A DNA stretch of 50,511 nt, from contig NZ_KB894777.1 of assembly GCF_000374625.1 (NCBI RefSeq), positions 1 to 50,511 of the forward strand, in the 5' to 3' direction. This DNA is from Allobrachymonas chironomi DSM 19884 (GTDB taxonomy: Bacteria; Pseudomonadota; Gammaproteobacteria; Burkholderiales; Burkholderiaceae_C). Both the position numbers and the translations under genes were made by a program. Shown one piece after another: positions 9,269 to 18,085 of the stretch. The notes beneath the pieces are model-generated. The model ran no database searches. It saw only the letters and a program-made list of their open reading frames with translations, and was not told the DNA's origin. Position 1 is the stretch's first letter, and every line of letters begins with the position of its first letter.

Positions 9269-9757
9269 ATGACACCCGACACCCCTGATTCCGATGGCCT
9301 GCAGGTCATTCCTCCCACCCCGGCCATCCGCTGGACGCGCCATGTTGCCGTGGGCAGCCTGATGGCGCTGATTGCGCTGTGCCTGGCCTGGGAGCTGTGG
9401 CTGGCTCCGCTGCGTCCGGGCGGCTCCTGGGTCGCCCTGAAGGCCCTGCCGCTGTGCATTCCGCTGGCCGGCCTGCTGCGCAACCGCATGTACACCTATC
9501 GCTGGGTCAGCCTGATGATCTGGCTCTATTTCTGTGAAGGCGTGGTGCGCGCCTGGGGTGATCCGCCGCCGGTGCGCTATTACGCCATTGCCGAGATCGT
9601 GCTGTGCCTGGTGCTGTTTGTCTCCTGCAGCCTGCATGTCCGGCTGCGCTTCCGTGCCGCACGCGCCTTTTTTGCCAATGTGCTGCGCGAAAATGCCGAG
9701 GCCGTGCAACAGGCGGAGTCTGCCGCGCCGCAGGACAAGCCGGCCGCATCGGCCTGA
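9269..9757 (+). CDS. DUF2069 family membrane protein
   Basis: This 162-residue protein has four predicted membrane helices and matches the DUF2069 family. Recognisable segments are ALCLAWELWLAP, LPLCIPLAGLLRNRMYTYRW, MIWLYFCEGVVRAW and an AIAEIVLCLVLF helix followed by a basic RLRFRAAR tail. These small proteins are widespread in Proteobacteria and have no known function. The start at 9269 was chosen because it precedes the family region and lies outside the neighbouring divergent gene. The open frame continues back to 9170 without similarity. The next gene starts 17 bp after its stop. Confidence 0.82.
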   Translation: MTPDTPDSDGLQVIPPTPAIRWTRHVAVGSLMALIALCLAWELWLAPLRPGGSWVALKALPLCIPLAGLLRNRMYTYRWVSLMIWLYFCEGVVRAWGDPPPVRYYAIAEIVLCLVLFVSCSLHVRLRFRAARAFFANVLRENAEAVQQAESAAPQDKPAASA

Positions 9758-9774
9758 CTGCCACGAGGGGTATC

Positions 9775-11229
9775 ATGACGGCCATGACCGTATCCAGCCC
9801 CACCACCTCTCCTGTCGACAACACCACTTTTCTCCGGCAACTGCAGACGCTGCTGGGGGCGACCCACGTGCTGACAGGCACGGATGCCCAGCCCCATCTG
9901 CAGGACTGGCGCAAGCGTTATCGCGGCCAGGCCCTGTGTGTGGCCAGGCCGGGCACGACCGCCGAAGTGGCCGCCGTGGTCCGGGCCTGCGCTGCAGCCG
10001 GCGTGGCGATAGTGCCACAGGGGGGCAATACCAGCCTGGTCGGCGGCGCCACGCCCGAACCGGCAGGCCACAGCATCGTGCTGAGCCTGCAGCGCATGGA
10101 CCGCGTGCGCCGGATGGACGTGGCGAACCAGACCATCACGGTGGAAGCCGGCTGCATCCTGCAACAGCTGCAGCAGACCGCGGCAGACGCCGGCTGGCTG
10201 TTTCCGCTCAGCATGGGATCGGAAGGCAGCTGCACGATAGGCGGCAACCTGGGCACCAATGCCGGCGGCACGCAGGTGCTGCGCTACGGCAATACGCGCG
10301 AGCTGTGCCTGGGCCTGGAAGTGGTGACGCCGCAGGGCGAGGTGCTGGACATGCTGTCCGGACTGCGCAAGGACAACACCGGCTATGACCTGCGCGACTT
10401 GTATATCGGCAGCGAAGGCACGCTGGGAGTGATCACTGCCGCCACGCTCAGACTCTACCCGCAGCCCAGGGCGCAGCTGACAGCCTGGGCGGCCGTGCCC
10501 TCGGTGCAGGCCGCTACCGAACTGCTGAACCTGGCACGCGAACGGCTGGGTGCCAGCCTGACCGGTTTCGAGATGATGGCGCAGTTTGCGCTGGAACTGG
10601 TGGACCGCCATTTTCCGCAGCTGCGGGTGCCGCTCTACCAGGACACGCCCTACTGCGTGCTGCTGGAAAACTCCGATCAGGAGAGCGAGGAACATGCGCG
10701 TGCGCTGTTCGAATCCCTGCTGGAATCGGCCATGGAACAGGGCTGCGTCACGGATGCCATCGTGGCAGAAAACCTGAGCCAGGCACAGAACCTGTGGCAT
10801 ATGCGTGAAAGCATTTCGCTGGCACAGGCTGAGGAAGGCCTGAACATCAAGCACGATATTTCCCTGCCGATTTCGGCGATTGCCGATTTCGTGGCGCAGA
10901 CCGATGCCGCGCTGGCGGCGGCCATTCCGGGTGTGCGCATCGTCAACTTCGGCCATCTGGGCGATGGCAATCTGCATTACAACGTGCAGGCCCCGGTCGG
11001 AGTCGATCCGGCCGATTTCCTGCGCGAGCAGGAGCCGGCGATCAACACGCTGGTGTTTGATGCGGTGCAGCGTTTCCAGGGCAGCATCAGCGCCGAACAC
11101 GGCATTGGCCAGCTCAAGCGCGACACCCTGCCCGACTACAAGTCGCCGGTAGCCCTGCAGCTGATGCAGGCCGTGAAACAGGCGCTGGATCCGCAGGGCA
11201 TCATGAACCCCGGGCGCGTGCTGCGCTGA
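9775..11229 (+). CDS. FAD-binding oxidoreductase, GlcD/D-lactate dehydrogenase type
   Basis: This 484-residue flavoprotein has an N-terminal PCMH-type FAD-binding domain (VPQGGNTSLVGGATP, then GSCTIGGNLGTNAGGTQVLRYG and YIGSEGTLGVIT). Its C-terminal FAD-oxidase cap ends with NFGHLGDGNLHYNV and EHGIGQLKRD. The group includes glycolate oxidase subunit GlcD, D-lactate dehydrogenase and D-2-hydroxyglutarate dehydrogenase. The exact D-2-hydroxyacid substrate cannot be set from sequence alone, and no GlcE or GlcF genes are next to it. An AGGGG ribosome site precedes the ATG. Its stop overlaps the start of the exporter gene by one base. Confidence 0.87.
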   Translation: MTAMTVSSPTTSPVDNTTFLRQLQTLLGATHVLTGTDAQPHLQDWRKRYRGQALCVARPGTTAEVAAVVRACAAAGVAIVPQGGNTSLVGGATPEPAGHSIVLSLQRMDRVRRMDVANQTITVEAGCILQQLQQTAADAGWLFPLSMGSEGSCTIGGNLGTNAGGTQVLRYGNTRELCLGLEVVTPQGEVLDMLSGLRKDNTGYDLRDLYIGSEGTLGVITAATLRLYPQPRAQLTAWAAVPSVQAATELLNLARERLGASLTGFEMMAQFALELVDRHFPQLRVPLYQDTPYCVLLENSDQESEEHARALFESLLESAMEQGCVTDAIVAENLSQAQNLWHMRESISLAQAEEGLNIKHDISLPISAIADFVAQTDAALAAAIPGVRIVNFGHLGDGNLHYNVQAPVGVDPADFLREQEPAINTLVFDAVQRFQGSISAEHGIGQLKRDTLPDYKSPVALQLMQAVKQALDPQGIMNPGRVLR

Positions 11230-11966
11230 TGTCTGCCGCGCTGTTGCTGGGCGTATTCGCCCCGGCCGCCGTGCTGCATGGCATGGTCGGCATCGGTTTT
11301 CCACTGATCACCACGGCAGCACTGGCCTTGTTCATGCCGATGCCGCAGGCGGTGGCGCTGACGCTGCTGCCCACGCTGTTGCTGAACCTGGCCAGCCTGC
11401 TGCCGCTGCACAGCCTGCCGGCGATGATCCGGCGTTATGCACTGCTGGCGCTGGCCAGCGTCGTTGGCAGCCTGCTGGGGGTGTATCTGCTGCTGATCCT
11501 GCCTGCGGCCTGGCTGCAGCTGGCGCTGGCGCTGGCCACCGGCTTCTATGTCCTGCATTCGCTGCGGCGCGACCTGCCGGCACCACCCCGGGGCCTGCCG
11601 GCGACCCTGCTGCTCGGCCTGCTGGCCGGTGTGGTTGGCGGGGCCACCAATGCGATGTCCTCGATCCTGATGATGGTGCTGCTGGCGCAGAGCCGGGATC
11701 GGCACGAGATTGCACAGGCCGCCAACCTGTGCTTTGCGCTGAGCAAGCTGGTGCAACTGGTGGTGCTGTGGCCGGTGCTGCAGACGCTGCCACTCGGCTG
11801 GGCCATGATGGGGGCGTTGTGCCTGGTGGCGATCATCGGCCTGCTGGCCGGACTGGCCCTGCGCCAGCGCATGGCCTTCCGGCATTTCCGGCTGCTGTGC
11901 CTGCTGGTGCTGTCGGTGCTGGCCTTGCTGATGGGCTGGCGCGGCCTGCAGGGGCTGCTGGGTTGA
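11229..11966 (+). CDS. sulfite exporter TauE/SafE (TSUP) family permease
   Basis: This 245-residue protein has seven or eight hydrophobic helices and the TSUP pattern: an N-terminal half with LHGMVGIGFPLITTAALALF and a second half with LLGLLAGVVGGATNAMSSILMM. The family moves small anions such as sulfite, sulfoacetate and organic acids across the inner membrane. The gene begins within the stop codon of the flavoprotein gene (TGATG), so translation is coupled and the substrate may be related to that enzyme. This is inferred from context. Confidence 0.85.
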   Translation: MSAALLLGVFAPAAVLHGMVGIGFPLITTAALALFMPMPQAVALTLLPTLLLNLASLLPLHSLPAMIRRYALLALASVVGSLLGVYLLLILPAAWLQLALALATGFYVLHSLRRDLPAPPRGLPATLLLGLLAGVVGGATNAMSSILMMVLLAQSRDRHEIAQAANLCFALSKLVQLVVLWPVLQTLPLGWAMMGALCLVAIIGLLAGLALRQRMAFRHFRLLCLLVLSVLALLMGWRGLQGLLG

Positions 11967-12114
11967 GGGGCTGATGGGAGCTGAACCAGCCTGCCGGCAC
12001 CATGGCTTCAGGCCGCCGGACAACCGGCCACAAGGCACGACTGCTATCATGGCCGCTTTCCTCCATGACACGCACATAGCGGTCCCGCGCAGCGGCTGAC
12101 CGGCACTTTCCACC

Positions 12115-13095
12115 ATGCAACAGTATCTGAATCTGGTCCGGGACATTTTCGAGAATGGCTCCTGGCAGGACAACCGCACCGGCATCCGCACGCGCAGCAT
12201 TCCGGGCGCGATGATGCGTTTTGACCTGCAACAGGGCTTTCCGGCGGTGACCACCAAGAGGCTGGCCTTCAAGTCGGCGATTGGCGAAATGGTGGGTTTT
12301 CTGCGCGGCAGCCGCGATGCGGCGGAGTTCCGTGCGCTGGGCTGCAAGGTCTGGGACCAGAACGCCAACGAGAATGCCGCCTGGCTGGCCAACCCCTATC
12401 GCCTGCAGGAAGATGACCTGGGTCCGGTGTACGGTGTGCAGTGGCGTGCCTGGCCGGCCTTCAAGCTGATTGACCTGGCGCTGCCGCAAAGTGCCGCCCA
12501 GATCGCCGATGCCGAACAGCGCGGTTACCGCCAGCTCGGTACGGTGCTGGAGTCACAGCGCCCGCATGCGCTGCTGTACAAGGCGATCGACCAGCTGCGC
12601 CAGTGTCTGGACACCATCATGACCGATCCGACCAGCCGCCGCATCCTGTTCCATGGCTGGAACTGGGCGCAGCTGGAAGAGATGGCGCTACCGCCCTGCC
12701 ACCTGCTGTACCAGTTCCTGGTGAACCAGGAAAAGCGCGAGATTTCGCTCTGCCTGTATATCCGCAGCAACGATGTCGGCCTGGGCACGCCGTTCAACCT
12801 GACCGAAGGCGCAGCGCTGCTGCATCTGGTGGGCCGGCTGACCGGCTACACGCCGCGCTGGTTTACCTATTTCATCGGCGATGCGCATATCTACGAAAAC
12901 CATGTGGACATGCTGCAGCAGCAGCTGCAGCGCGAGCCCTTCCCGGCACCCAAGCTGGTGCTGTCGGACCGCATTCCCGACTATGCCGTGACCGGCCAGT
13001 ACCAGCCGGAGTGGCTGGAACAGGTGGAACCATCCGATTTCCGGCTGGAAGGCTACGAACACCATGCGCCGCTGACGGCACCGATGGCGGTCTGA
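12115..13095 (+). CDS. thyA: thymidylate synthase
   Basis: This 326-residue enzyme converts dUMP and methylenetetrahydrofolate to dTMP. The start [15 protein letters not shown], the folate/phosphate region [13 protein letters not shown], the catalytic Cys195 in [10 protein letters not shown], and the dUMP-binding [13 protein letters not shown] and [10 protein letters not shown] segments are all present. It is about 60 residues longer than the E. coli enzyme. The extra sequence lies in the central small domain (about residues 85-150), as in other long ThyA forms. A TATCAT word at about 12043 may be its -10. folA lies about 5 kb away on the same strand. Confidence 0.97.
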   Translation: MQQYLNLVRDIFENGSWQDNRTGIRTRSIPGAMMRFDLQQGFPAVTTKRLAFKSAIGEMVGFLRGSRDAAEFRALGCKVWDQNANENAAWLANPYRLQEDDLGPVYGVQWRAWPAFKLIDLALPQSAAQIADAEQRGYRQLGTVLESQRPHALLYKAIDQLRQCLDTIMTDPTSRRILFHGWNWAQLEEMALPPCHLLYQFLVNQEKREISLCLYIRSNDVGLGTPFNLTEGAALLHLVGRLTGYTPRWFTYFIGDAHIYENHVDMLQQQLQREPFPAPKLVLSDRIPDYAVTGQYQPEWLEQVEPSDFRLEGYEHHAPLTAPMAV

Positions 13096-13102
13096 TCGCA
13101 TC

Positions 13103-13990
13103 ATGCAGAAAACCGTTCTGAGCCGCCAGCAGCTGATCGCGCTGGTGGTGCTCACCCTGATGTGGGGGGTGAACTGGCCGATGATGAAGCTGTCGCTGCA
13201 ACAGCTGCAGCCGCTACATTTCCGCACCCTCACCATGGGCCTGGGGATGCTCTGTCTGGCCATCTACTTCAAGTCGCGCAGCGTGCGCCTGATGCCGCAG
13301 AACCGGCAGGACTGGATCACGATTGGTGTGCTGGCCGTACCGAACATGCTGGGCTGGCACGGCCTGTCGATCTTCGGGCTGCAGCAGCTGCCCTCCGGCC
13401 GCGCCGCGATTCTCGGCTTTACCATGCCGGTGTGGACGGTGCTGATTGGCGTGCTGTTTTACCGGCAGCAGCTGACGTTGCGCCTGGGCGTGGCGGTGGG
13501 TGCCGTGCTGCTGGCGATTGGCCTGCTGCTGTCCAACGAGCTGGAGCGGCTGGCAGGCAGCCCGGCCGGCATCCTGTGGATGCAGGGGGCGGCCTTTGCC
13601 TGGGCGCTGGGCACGATCTGGATGCGCCGGGCGCAAACCACGCTGTCCAACGAGGCGCTGATTGTCTGGCTGCTTGGCTTTGGCACGATCTGCATGGCGA
13701 TTCTGGCCTGGCTGTTCGAGGCACCGCAATCGTACGATTTCAGCGTGCCGGTCTGGATCAGCCTGGCTTATGGCGTGCTGATCAACTACGGCGCGGCGCA
13801 GGTGCTCTGGTTTGGCCTGGCACGCGCCCTGCCGCCTTCCACCAGCGCCATGAGCATCATGATGATTCCGCTGATCGGCATCCTGAGCGCGGCGCTGATC
13901 GTGGGCGAATGGCCGCAGTGGCAGGATATCGTGGCGGCGGCTTGCGTGATGCTGGCGATTGCGGCGGTGCTGCTCAAGCGCGCAGACTGA
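13103..13990 (+). CDS. EamA/DMT-family transporter
   Basis: This 295-residue inner-membrane protein consists of two EamA repeats of five helices each. It starts with LIALVVLTLMWGVNWPMMKLSLQ, typical of drug/metabolite transporters. The second repeat starts near residue 155 (GILWMQGAAFAWALGTIWMRR) and ends with SIMMIPLIGILSAALIVGEWPQWQD. The substrate is unknown. The gene starts 7 bp after thyA and is probably cotranscribed with it. A GCGCGCT/AGCGCGC inverted repeat at about 13993-14020 spans the convergent junction with the next gene. Confidence 0.85.
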   Translation: MQKTVLSRQQLIALVVLTLMWGVNWPMMKLSLQQLQPLHFRTLTMGLGMLCLAIYFKSRSVRLMPQNRQDWITIGVLAVPNMLGWHGLSIFGLQQLPSGRAAILGFTMPVWTVLIGVLFYRQQLTLRLGVAVGAVLLAIGLLLSNELERLAGSPAGILWMQGAAFAWALGTIWMRRAQTTLSNEALIVWLLGFGTICMAILAWLFEAPQSYDFSVPVWISLAYGVLINYGAAQVLWFGLARALPPSTSAMSIMMIPLIGILSAALIVGEWPQWQDIVAAACVMLAIAAVLLKRAD

Positions 13991-14010
13991 ACAGCGCGCT
14001 ACTGCCGCGA

Positions 14011-14475
14011 TCAGCGCGCCCGGAACTGGTCATGGCACTTGCGGCAAATGGCGCCGGCTTCGTTGAGCGTCTTGCGCAGCTGCACCAGATCGCCACGCGC
14101 CACGGCACCATGGATCTTGTCGGATTCCTGCTGCAGGCTGCGCGCACTGTCGGCATAGCGCGGGGCAGCGGTCCAGATCTGGTCGGTTGCGCGGGAACCG
14201 GCCAGCGGTGCCGCCGTACCCGCCGGGAAGGCATGGAACGGCAGGCGTGACAGCACGCGGATGGCATTGGCATCGAGACGCGCCTGCAGCGGATCGTAGG
14301 GAATACGGTTCAGCGTCATCGCGGTCAGGTTGCTGAAGTGGGTTTCCAGCAGGCCGAAAGCCTGCTGGCGGTAGGCCACGGCATCTTCCGGCTTGTCAAA
14401 GGTCAGGGCTTGTGCCGAGGCGGACAGGCTGGCCAGGGCCAGGCTGCCGGCCAGCAGGAATCGGGAAAGGGTCAT
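14011..14475 (-). CDS. periplasmic cytochrome c' / c556-like protein
   Basis: This 154-residue exported protein has a signal peptide (MTLSRFLLAGSLALASLSASAQA). A single haem-binding CXXCH motif lies near the C-terminus (ICRKCHDQFR). That placement is typical of the cytochrome c'/c556 four-helix bundle family, which handles electrons or gaseous ligands such as NO. The N-terminal region with QQAFGLLETHFSNLTAM fits the first helix. An ATG three codons earlier (14484) is an alternative start. The gene is last in a minus-strand run behind the Mla-like operon (16 bp after it), an unexpected partner for lipid transport. Confidence 0.82.
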   Translation of the reverse strand: MTLSRFLLAGSLALASLSASAQALTFDKPEDAVAYRQQAFGLLETHFSNLTAMTLNRIPYDPLQARLDANAIRVLSRLPFHAFPAGTAAPLAGSRATDQIWTAAPRYADSARSLQQESDKIHGAVARGDLVQLRKTLNEAGAICRKCHDQFRAR

Positions 14476-14490
14476 GTCGGGCATCCGTGT

Positions 14491-15126
14491 TCAGCGGGTT
14501 GCAGCGTGCTGCACGGCCCAGTCTACCAAGTCCTGGGCCACGCTATCGGTAGCAGCGCCAAAGGCCTGCACCACCTGCGGCACCTCCTTGCCGATCACCG
14601 AATGGCGGTGGGAAAAGCTGCGGCTGGCGATGATGCGGTTGGTGCTGGCGTTCAGCAGATGGGCATCGAGACGCACCACCACCACCGGCTGCCCGTTCTC
14701 GTAGACGCTCTGGAAGTCGCGCAGCTGGCTGGACAGCAGCAGATCGGCATGCGCCATCACGCCTTCATCGGTGGTGATGGACGGCAACCGGCCATCGGCC
14801 AGAAAGGCATCGACGATACGGTCCCGCACCAGCTGGGCCGCCGGTTCGCTCCAGACCGCGCCCTGGTAGACGCTTAACTGGTCCGGCTCCGGCATGACCA
14901 CGATGCGCTTGCCGGCAATGGCACCGCCGGCGACCGGACGCACCACGCGCAGCGCCGGGCTGATGCCGGCCGAGTACACGCCGGCGGCGCGCTGGGACAG
15001 GGTACCGGGCAGCGCGTAGGTATCCACCGGCTCCTTCTCCGGCAGGATGGAGCAGGCAGAAGCCAGCGCAGCCGCTGCCAGCAGCAGGCCGACGCGGGAC
15101 GCACGCAGAAACGGGAGACGCATCAT
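14491..15126 (-). CDS. ABC-type transport auxiliary lipoprotein (PqiC-like)
   Basis: This 211-residue lipoprotein has a clear signal and lipobox (ALASAC, Cys25). The mature part (DTYALPG, LRVVRPVAGGAIAGKRIVVMPEPDQLSVYQGAVWSEP) matches the ABC_trans_aux/PqiC family. These proteins sit in the outer membrane and work with MCE proteins in lipid trafficking. Its ATG overlaps the stop of the mlaD-like gene by four bases, which ties it to the transporter. It takes the place that MlaC or MlaA would have in other systems. Confidence 0.85.
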   Translation of the reverse strand: MMRLPFLRASRVGLLLAAAALASACSILPEKEPVDTYALPGTLSQRAAGVYSAGISPALRVVRPVAGGAIAGKRIVVMPEPDQLSVYQGAVWSEPAAQLVRDRIVDAFLADGRLPSITTDEGVMAHADLLLSSQLRDFQSVYENGQPVVVVRLDAHLLNASTNRIIASRSFSHRHSVIGKEVPQVVQAFGAATDSVAQDLVDWAVQHAATR

Positions 15127-16061
15127 GGCTTGAATTCCTTCATCGGTTCACGGCTCAGCAGGTAGCCGGCCGGGTCGTTGTCGAGCTCGCGCACCACGCC
15201 CTGCACCGAGCTCAGCGTGCCGCGCAATTCGGTCATGGTCGGGCCCAACTGGGCGACACCGCGTGCGCCGCTGTCAATGGCACCCCGGTTGTCCTTGACC
15301 AGTGCATCCAGCGTGCCCATGCTGCTTTCGAACGAGGCCATGGCGGCATTGGCACGCGCCAGGCTCTGCTTGAGTTCGCCATTGGCCAGCTTGTCGCTCG
15401 ACTGCATCAGCTTGTTCATTTCGGCAAAGGCGCGATTGGCCTCGGCGCTGGCCTTGCTGAAGTTGGCCAGTGCCGCATTCATGCCCTGCTGCTTGTCGGC
15501 CAGGGCACTGGTGGTCTGCTCCAGGTGCGCCAGCGTCTTGCTCAGGCTGGCCACGTTGTCCTGGGAGAACAGGTTGCGCGCCCCAATCAGCAGTTCGTTG
15601 AAGTTGTAGAGCACGTCCTCGCCACCAGCCAGCAGCTTGCTCATGGGCGATGGTGTCGCCATGATGGTGGGAATCGAGACATCGGTGCTGACCAGCGGCT
15701 GGCTGTTCGGGTCTTCGCCGCTGGTGAGGCGGATCAGGGAGGTGCCGGTAATGCCGACCGGTACCAGCCTGGCCTTGGTATCGGTGCGCACCGGTGCCGT
15801 GCTTTCCACCCGCACCCGCGCATATACATTGCGCGGGTCCTTCGGGTTGATGCGCAGGTCGATCACGTCACCGACCTTGATGCCGTTGAACTCCACCGTG
15901 CTGCCACGCGACAGGCCGGTCACGGCCTCCTCGAAGGCGATATCGTAGAAATGGAAGTCGCGTTCGCTCTGTTGCGTCAGCCACAGGGTGAACAACAGGG
16001 CCAGTACCGTGGCAAGCACGGTAAACAGGCCAATCAGCACATGTCTGGCTCGGGTTTCCAT
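15123..16061 (-). CDS. mlaD: MlaD family (MCE domain) lipid transport protein
   Basis: This 312-residue protein has one N-terminal membrane anchor (VLIGLFTVLATVLALLFTLWL). An MCE domain follows at about residues 40-115 (GLSRGSTVEFNGIKVGDVIDLRINP, then GITGTSLIRL). The long C-terminal helical part (about 150-300) is rich in Ala, Asn and Lys and probably oligomerises. MCE proteins form hexameric rings that carry phospholipid between the membranes. It overlaps the ATPase gene at its start by one base and the lipoprotein gene at its end, so the genes form one operon. Being longer than E. coli MlaD (183 residues), it resembles the MCE subunits of longer systems. Confidence 0.9.
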   Translation of the reverse strand: METRARHVLIGLFTVLATVLALLFTLWLTQQSERDFHFYDIAFEEAVTGLSRGSTVEFNGIKVGDVIDLRINPKDPRNVYARVRVESTAPVRTDTKARLVPVGITGTSLIRLTSGEDPNSQPLVSTDVSIPTIMATPSPMSKLLAGGEDVLYNFNELLIGARNLFSQDNVASLSKTLAHLEQTTSALADKQQGMNAALANFSKASAEANRAFAEMNKLMQSSDKLANGELKQSLARANAAMASFESSMGTLDALVKDNRGAIDSGARGVAQLGPTMTELRGTLSSVQGVVRELDNDPAGYLLSREPMKEFKP

Positions 16062-16867
16062 CAGGATGTCTCCGGCAAATGGGTGGCAGAACGGATCGCT
16101 GCAGCGGCGGCCCGGCCGCGCGGGCCGTGGAAATAGGCCTGCACCCAGGGATCGTCGAACTGTTCGACGCGTTGCAGCGTGTCGTTGATGATGACGCGTT
16201 TCTGCGACAGCACCGCCACGCGGTCGGTAATGGTGTAGAGGGTGTCCAGATCATGCGTGATCAGCAACACGGTAAAACCCAGCGCATCGCGCAGGGTCAG
16301 GATCAGCTGGTCGAAGGCCGCCGCGCCGATCGGATCCAGGCCGGCGGTGGGCTCATCCAGGAACAGCATGTCGGGGTCCAGTGCCAGCGCCCGTGCCAGG
16401 GCGGCACGCTTGATCATGCCGCCGGACAGATCGGACGGGTAATCATTGCCGGCCTTGGCCGGCAGCCCGGTCAGCGCGATCTTGACGGCAGCGATGCGCT
16501 CGGCTTCGGCACGCGACAGGCCGGCATGCTCGATCAGCGGCATGGCGACGTTTTCCGTCACCGTCATCGACGAGAACAGTGCGCCCTTCTGGAACAGCAC
16601 GCCAAACCGGCGCTCCTCCAGGCGACGTTCCGCCTCGGGCAGCGCCAGCAGATCCTTGCCGAACACGCGCACACTGCCGGCAGCCGCGCGGTTGAGGCCG
16701 ACGATGGTGCGCAGCAACACCGACTTGCCACTGCCGGAGCCGCCGACCACGCCCAGGATTTCGCCCTGGCGCACATCCAGATCGAGCTGGTCATGCACCA
16801 CATGGCTGCCAAACTGGGTGCGCAGGCCACGCAGTTCGATGATGTTGCGGGTGTCCGTGGCTTGCAT
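16061..16867 (-). CDS. mlaF: Mla-like ABC transporter ATP-binding protein
   Basis: This 268-residue ABC ATPase has Walker A GGSGSGKS (about residues 40-47), signature LSGGM, Walker B MLFLDEP and the switch His in LITHD. The LSGGM variant and the QKGALFSSMTVTENVAMPL segment are typical of MlaF-type lipid transport ATPases. It is expected to power the STAS-MlaE permease encoded 3 bp upstream and to overlap in translation with the mlaD-like gene. Confidence 0.92.
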   Translation of the reverse strand: MQATDTRNIIELRGLRTQFGSHVVHDQLDLDVRQGEILGVVGGSGSGKSVLLRTIVGLNRAAAGSVRVFGKDLLALPEAERRLEERRFGVLFQKGALFSSMTVTENVAMPLIEHAGLSRAEAERIAAVKIALTGLPAKAGNDYPSDLSGGMIKRAALARALALDPDMLFLDEPTAGLDPIGAAAFDQLILTLRDALGFTVLLITHDLDTLYTITDRVAVLSQKRVIINDTLQRVEQFDDPWVQAYFHGPRGRAAAAAIRSATHLPETS

Positions 16868-16870
16868 GGC

Positions 16871-18019
16871 TTACCAGTCCATTTCCATGAAGAACAGCGC
16901 CGCCACCGCATCGATCAGGATCACGGTGAAGATCGATTGCACCACCGCCATGGTGGTGTGCTGGCCAACCGATTGCGCACTGCCCTGCACCTTGAAGCCT
17001 TCGGCACAGCCGATCATGGCGATCAGCACGGCCATGACCGGGGCCTTGCTCATGCCCAGGTAAAAGTGCAGCGCCGGAATGCTTTCCTGAATGATGGCCA
17101 TGAACTGGCGCGGCGCGATGTCGAGCACGAGCGCGCACACCAGCATGCCGCCCGCCAGGCCGGACAGCATGGCGATAAAGGTCAGGATCGGCAGCCCGAC
17201 CAGCAGGGCCAGCACACGCGGAATCACCAGCAGCTCCATCGGGTTCAGACCCTGGGCGCGGATCGCATCGATTTCCTCGTTGGCGCGCATCGAGCCGATC
17301 TGGGCGGCAAAGGCACTGGCAGTACGGCCGGCCACCAGGATGGCCGCCAGCAGCACGCCGAATTCACGCAAAAAGGCGAAACCGACCAGATTGACGGTGT
17401 AGATCGTGGCACCGAAATCGCGCAGGATGGTGGCGCCGAGAAAGGCCACCACGGCACCCACCATGAAGTTCATCAGCACCACGATGGGCACGGCGCGAAA
17501 GGTGGTCTGGTCCAGGTGGGCAACCCAGGAAGTGATACGCCAGCGCCAGGGACGGAACAGGATACGGATCGACTGCTCCAGCACCAGACCGATAAAACCC
17601 ATGAAGGAGACGGCATGCGACCAGCCGCCCGCCATCAGCTCGCCCAGCGCGGCCAGCGTATCGATGACCGGCACGCGCTTGCGCCGCGGCGGCGGCTCGC
17701 CGGTCGTCTGCAGCGCCTGTGCCACCACCTGCAGCAGGGCGCGGCGTTCGGGGGGCAGCGGGGAATCTTCGGCCGCCAGGGCCGCCAGACGCGCGTCACC
17801 CAGCAGCTGGTGCAGCAGGCTGGCACCGGCGGTATCGATGGCGCCCAGGGCACCGGCATCGATACGGGTGGCATCGCCCAGATCGGTCTGCAGGCGGCGG
17901 ACCTCGGCTTCGAGAGCGGCAAAGTGCGGCAGTGTCCAGTCCCCCTGCAGGTGCAGGGTGTCGCTTTCCCGGGCATAGGACAGCCCGGCGGTCTGGCTGG
18001 CAGCTCGCTTTTCACTCAT
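16871..18019 (-). CDS. mlaE: MlaE family permease with N-terminal STAS domain
   Basis: This 382-residue protein joins a STAS-like domain (about residues 15-105, with DWTLPHFAALEAEVRRL and RIDAGALGAIDTAGASLLHQLL) to a MlaE permease (about 130-380, with IVVLMNFMVGAVVAFLGATILRDFGA, LREFGVLLAAILVAGRTASAFAAQIG and the EEIDAIRAQGLNPMELLVIPR motif). In E. coli the STAS protein MlaB is separate, so here it is fused. The start at 18019 is supported by the conserved N-terminus. It is the first gene of the lipid transport operon and diverges from folA with a 66-bp gap. Confidence 0.92.
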   Translation of the reverse strand: MSEKRAASQTAGLSYARESDTLHLQGDWTLPHFAALEAEVRRLQTDLGDATRIDAGALGAIDTAGASLLHQLLGDARLAALAAEDSPLPPERRALLQVVAQALQTTGEPPPRRKRVPVIDTLAALGELMAGGWSHAVSFMGFIGLVLEQSIRILFRPWRWRITSWVAHLDQTTFRAVPIVVLMNFMVGAVVAFLGATILRDFGATIYTVNLVGFAFLREFGVLLAAILVAGRTASAFAAQIGSMRANEEIDAIRAQGLNPMELLVIPRVLALLVGLPILTFIAMLSGLAGGMLVCALVLDIAPRQFMAIIQESIPALHFYLGMSKAPVMAVLIAMIGCAEGFKVQGSAQSVGQHTTMAVVQSIFTVILIDAVAALFFMEMDW

Positions 18020-18085
18020 CGTGGCAGTATAGCAAGGCTTGCCGGCATCGGCAGGCCGCGCCACAAATTCCTACAATGTCCTTCC

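Noticed and set aside
16079-18085. An 836-residue plus-strand open frame that runs in phase into folA.
   Set aside because: It is antisense to mlaE/mlaF. The folA domain begins normally at ATG 18086 and the upstream part is low-complexity shadow sequence.
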